A stretch of 12,985 nt of DNA from Thermoplasmata archaeon. Lineage in GTDB: Archaea > Thermoplasmatota > E2 > DHVEG-1. The stretch covers positions 1-12,985 of the forward strand of contig QMTB01000025.1 in NCBI GenBank assembly GCA_003649845.1, in the 5' to 3' direction. Numbering within the stretch: the stretch's first letter is position 1; each line of letters opens with the position of its first letter. The translations under genes were made by a program, and so were the position numbers. A model generated the notes under the pieces. The model saw only the letters and a program-made list of their open reading frames with translations. It did no database searches and had not been told where the DNA came from. Shown one piece after another: positions 12,656 through 12,985 of the stretch.

Positions 12656-12985
12656 AACCAATATTGTACTATCCGGTGTTGGTGGACAAGGTGTTATAAC
12701 CGCTGCTAATATACTTGGTAAAGCAGCTGTTAAAGCAAAGATGAATGTTTATACATCTGAAGTTCATGGTATGGCACAAAGAGGAGGATCAGTATATTGC
12801 ACTGTTAGGATAGGAGATGTAACAAACCCACTTATACCCTATGGTAGGGCAGATGTGATTTTAAGTATGGAACCTATAGAGGCTCTAAGATGGATTAGTT
12901 ATGCAAATAAAAATACGAAGATTATCACTGATATTACACCTGTTATTCCTTTTACTGTAACTATAGCTGGAGAAAGTTATCCAAA
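12648..12985 (+). CDS. iorB: Indolepyruvate:ferredoxin oxidoreductase, beta subunit (3' end outside window)
   Basis: This is the gamma-domain (POR/KOR gamma-like) partner of IorA. The first 112 codons are present. It opens with MSKTNIVLSGVGGQGVITAA, which has the family's GVGGQGV near residues 10-16. EVHGMAQRGGSV follows at about 38-49, the usual MAQRGG signature. Then come a PYGRADVILSMEPIEALR segment and ITDITPVIPFTV, all as in IorB. The ATG overlaps the iorA stop by 8 bases and has a good ribosome binding site, so subunit ratio is probably held by coupled translation. IorB completes the enzyme that turns aryl pyruvates into acyl-CoA with ferredoxin reduction. The rest of the gene, normally about 200 residues in total, runs off the right end. 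Confidence 0.95.
   Translation, partial: MSKTNIVLSGVGGQGVITAANILGKAAVKAKMNVYTSEVHGMAQRGGSVYCTVRIGDVTNPLIPYGRADVILSMEPIEALRWISYANKNTKIITDITPVIPFTVTIAGESYP

Overview
The window reads as AT-rich chromosomal DNA from an archaeon, probably an anaerobic, amino-acid- or peptide-using lineage on the euryarchaeal side. The archaeal evidence is an Alba chromatin protein, a ThiD-ThiN fusion (archaeal-type thiamine phosphate synthase), TATA-like boxes about 25 bases before inferred starts, oligo-T termination and heavy use of ATA, AGA and AGG codons. Genes with clear Shine-Dalgarno sequences (gdh, alba, iorA, iorB) sit beside one that looks nearly leaderless (the BlaI-type regulator). I cannot name the genus. 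I see no rRNA, tRNA, CRISPR array or complete insertion sequence.

Layout. Positions 1-1770 hold a minus-strand BlaI-type repressor and an overlapping M56 (BlaR1-like) membrane metallopeptidase. The 3' end of the peptidase gene runs antisense through a fragment of a second, inverted M56 gene at the window edge. Positions 1951-3213 are a glutamate dehydrogenase. Positions 3214-4319 are a poorly coding stretch that contains a frameshifted gene with an Lrp/AsnC-like ligand-binding (RAM) domain. Positions 4320-6523 are a two-gene operon for an NfnAB/SudAB-type flavin oxidoreductase. It converges, with an 8-base overlap, on CTP synthase (minus strand). Alba, then a ThiD-ThiN fusion preceded by a ribbon-helix-helix-like protein, follow on the minus strand. 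A divergent promoter region leads to iorA and the start of iorB (indolepyruvate:ferredoxin oxidoreductase), which runs off the right end.

How the genes fit together. Glutamate dehydrogenase would regenerate 2-oxoglutarate for transaminases and yield NAD(P)H. IorAB would oxidise the resulting aryl 2-oxo acids and reduce ferredoxin. The SudAB/NfnAB-type enzyme could exchange electrons between ferredoxin and NAD(P)H pools. This is a coherent amino-acid-oxidation and redox-balancing set, inferred from families and proximity. CTP synthase, thiamine synthesis (TPP is the IorA cofactor) and Alba are housekeeping.

Most worth a second look are the inverted M56 duplication at the left edge, the promoter-overlapping dyad ahead of the BlaI-M56 pair, the frameshifted RAM gene, and the near-perfect 20-base palindrome directly before the ribbon-helix-helix/thiDN operon.
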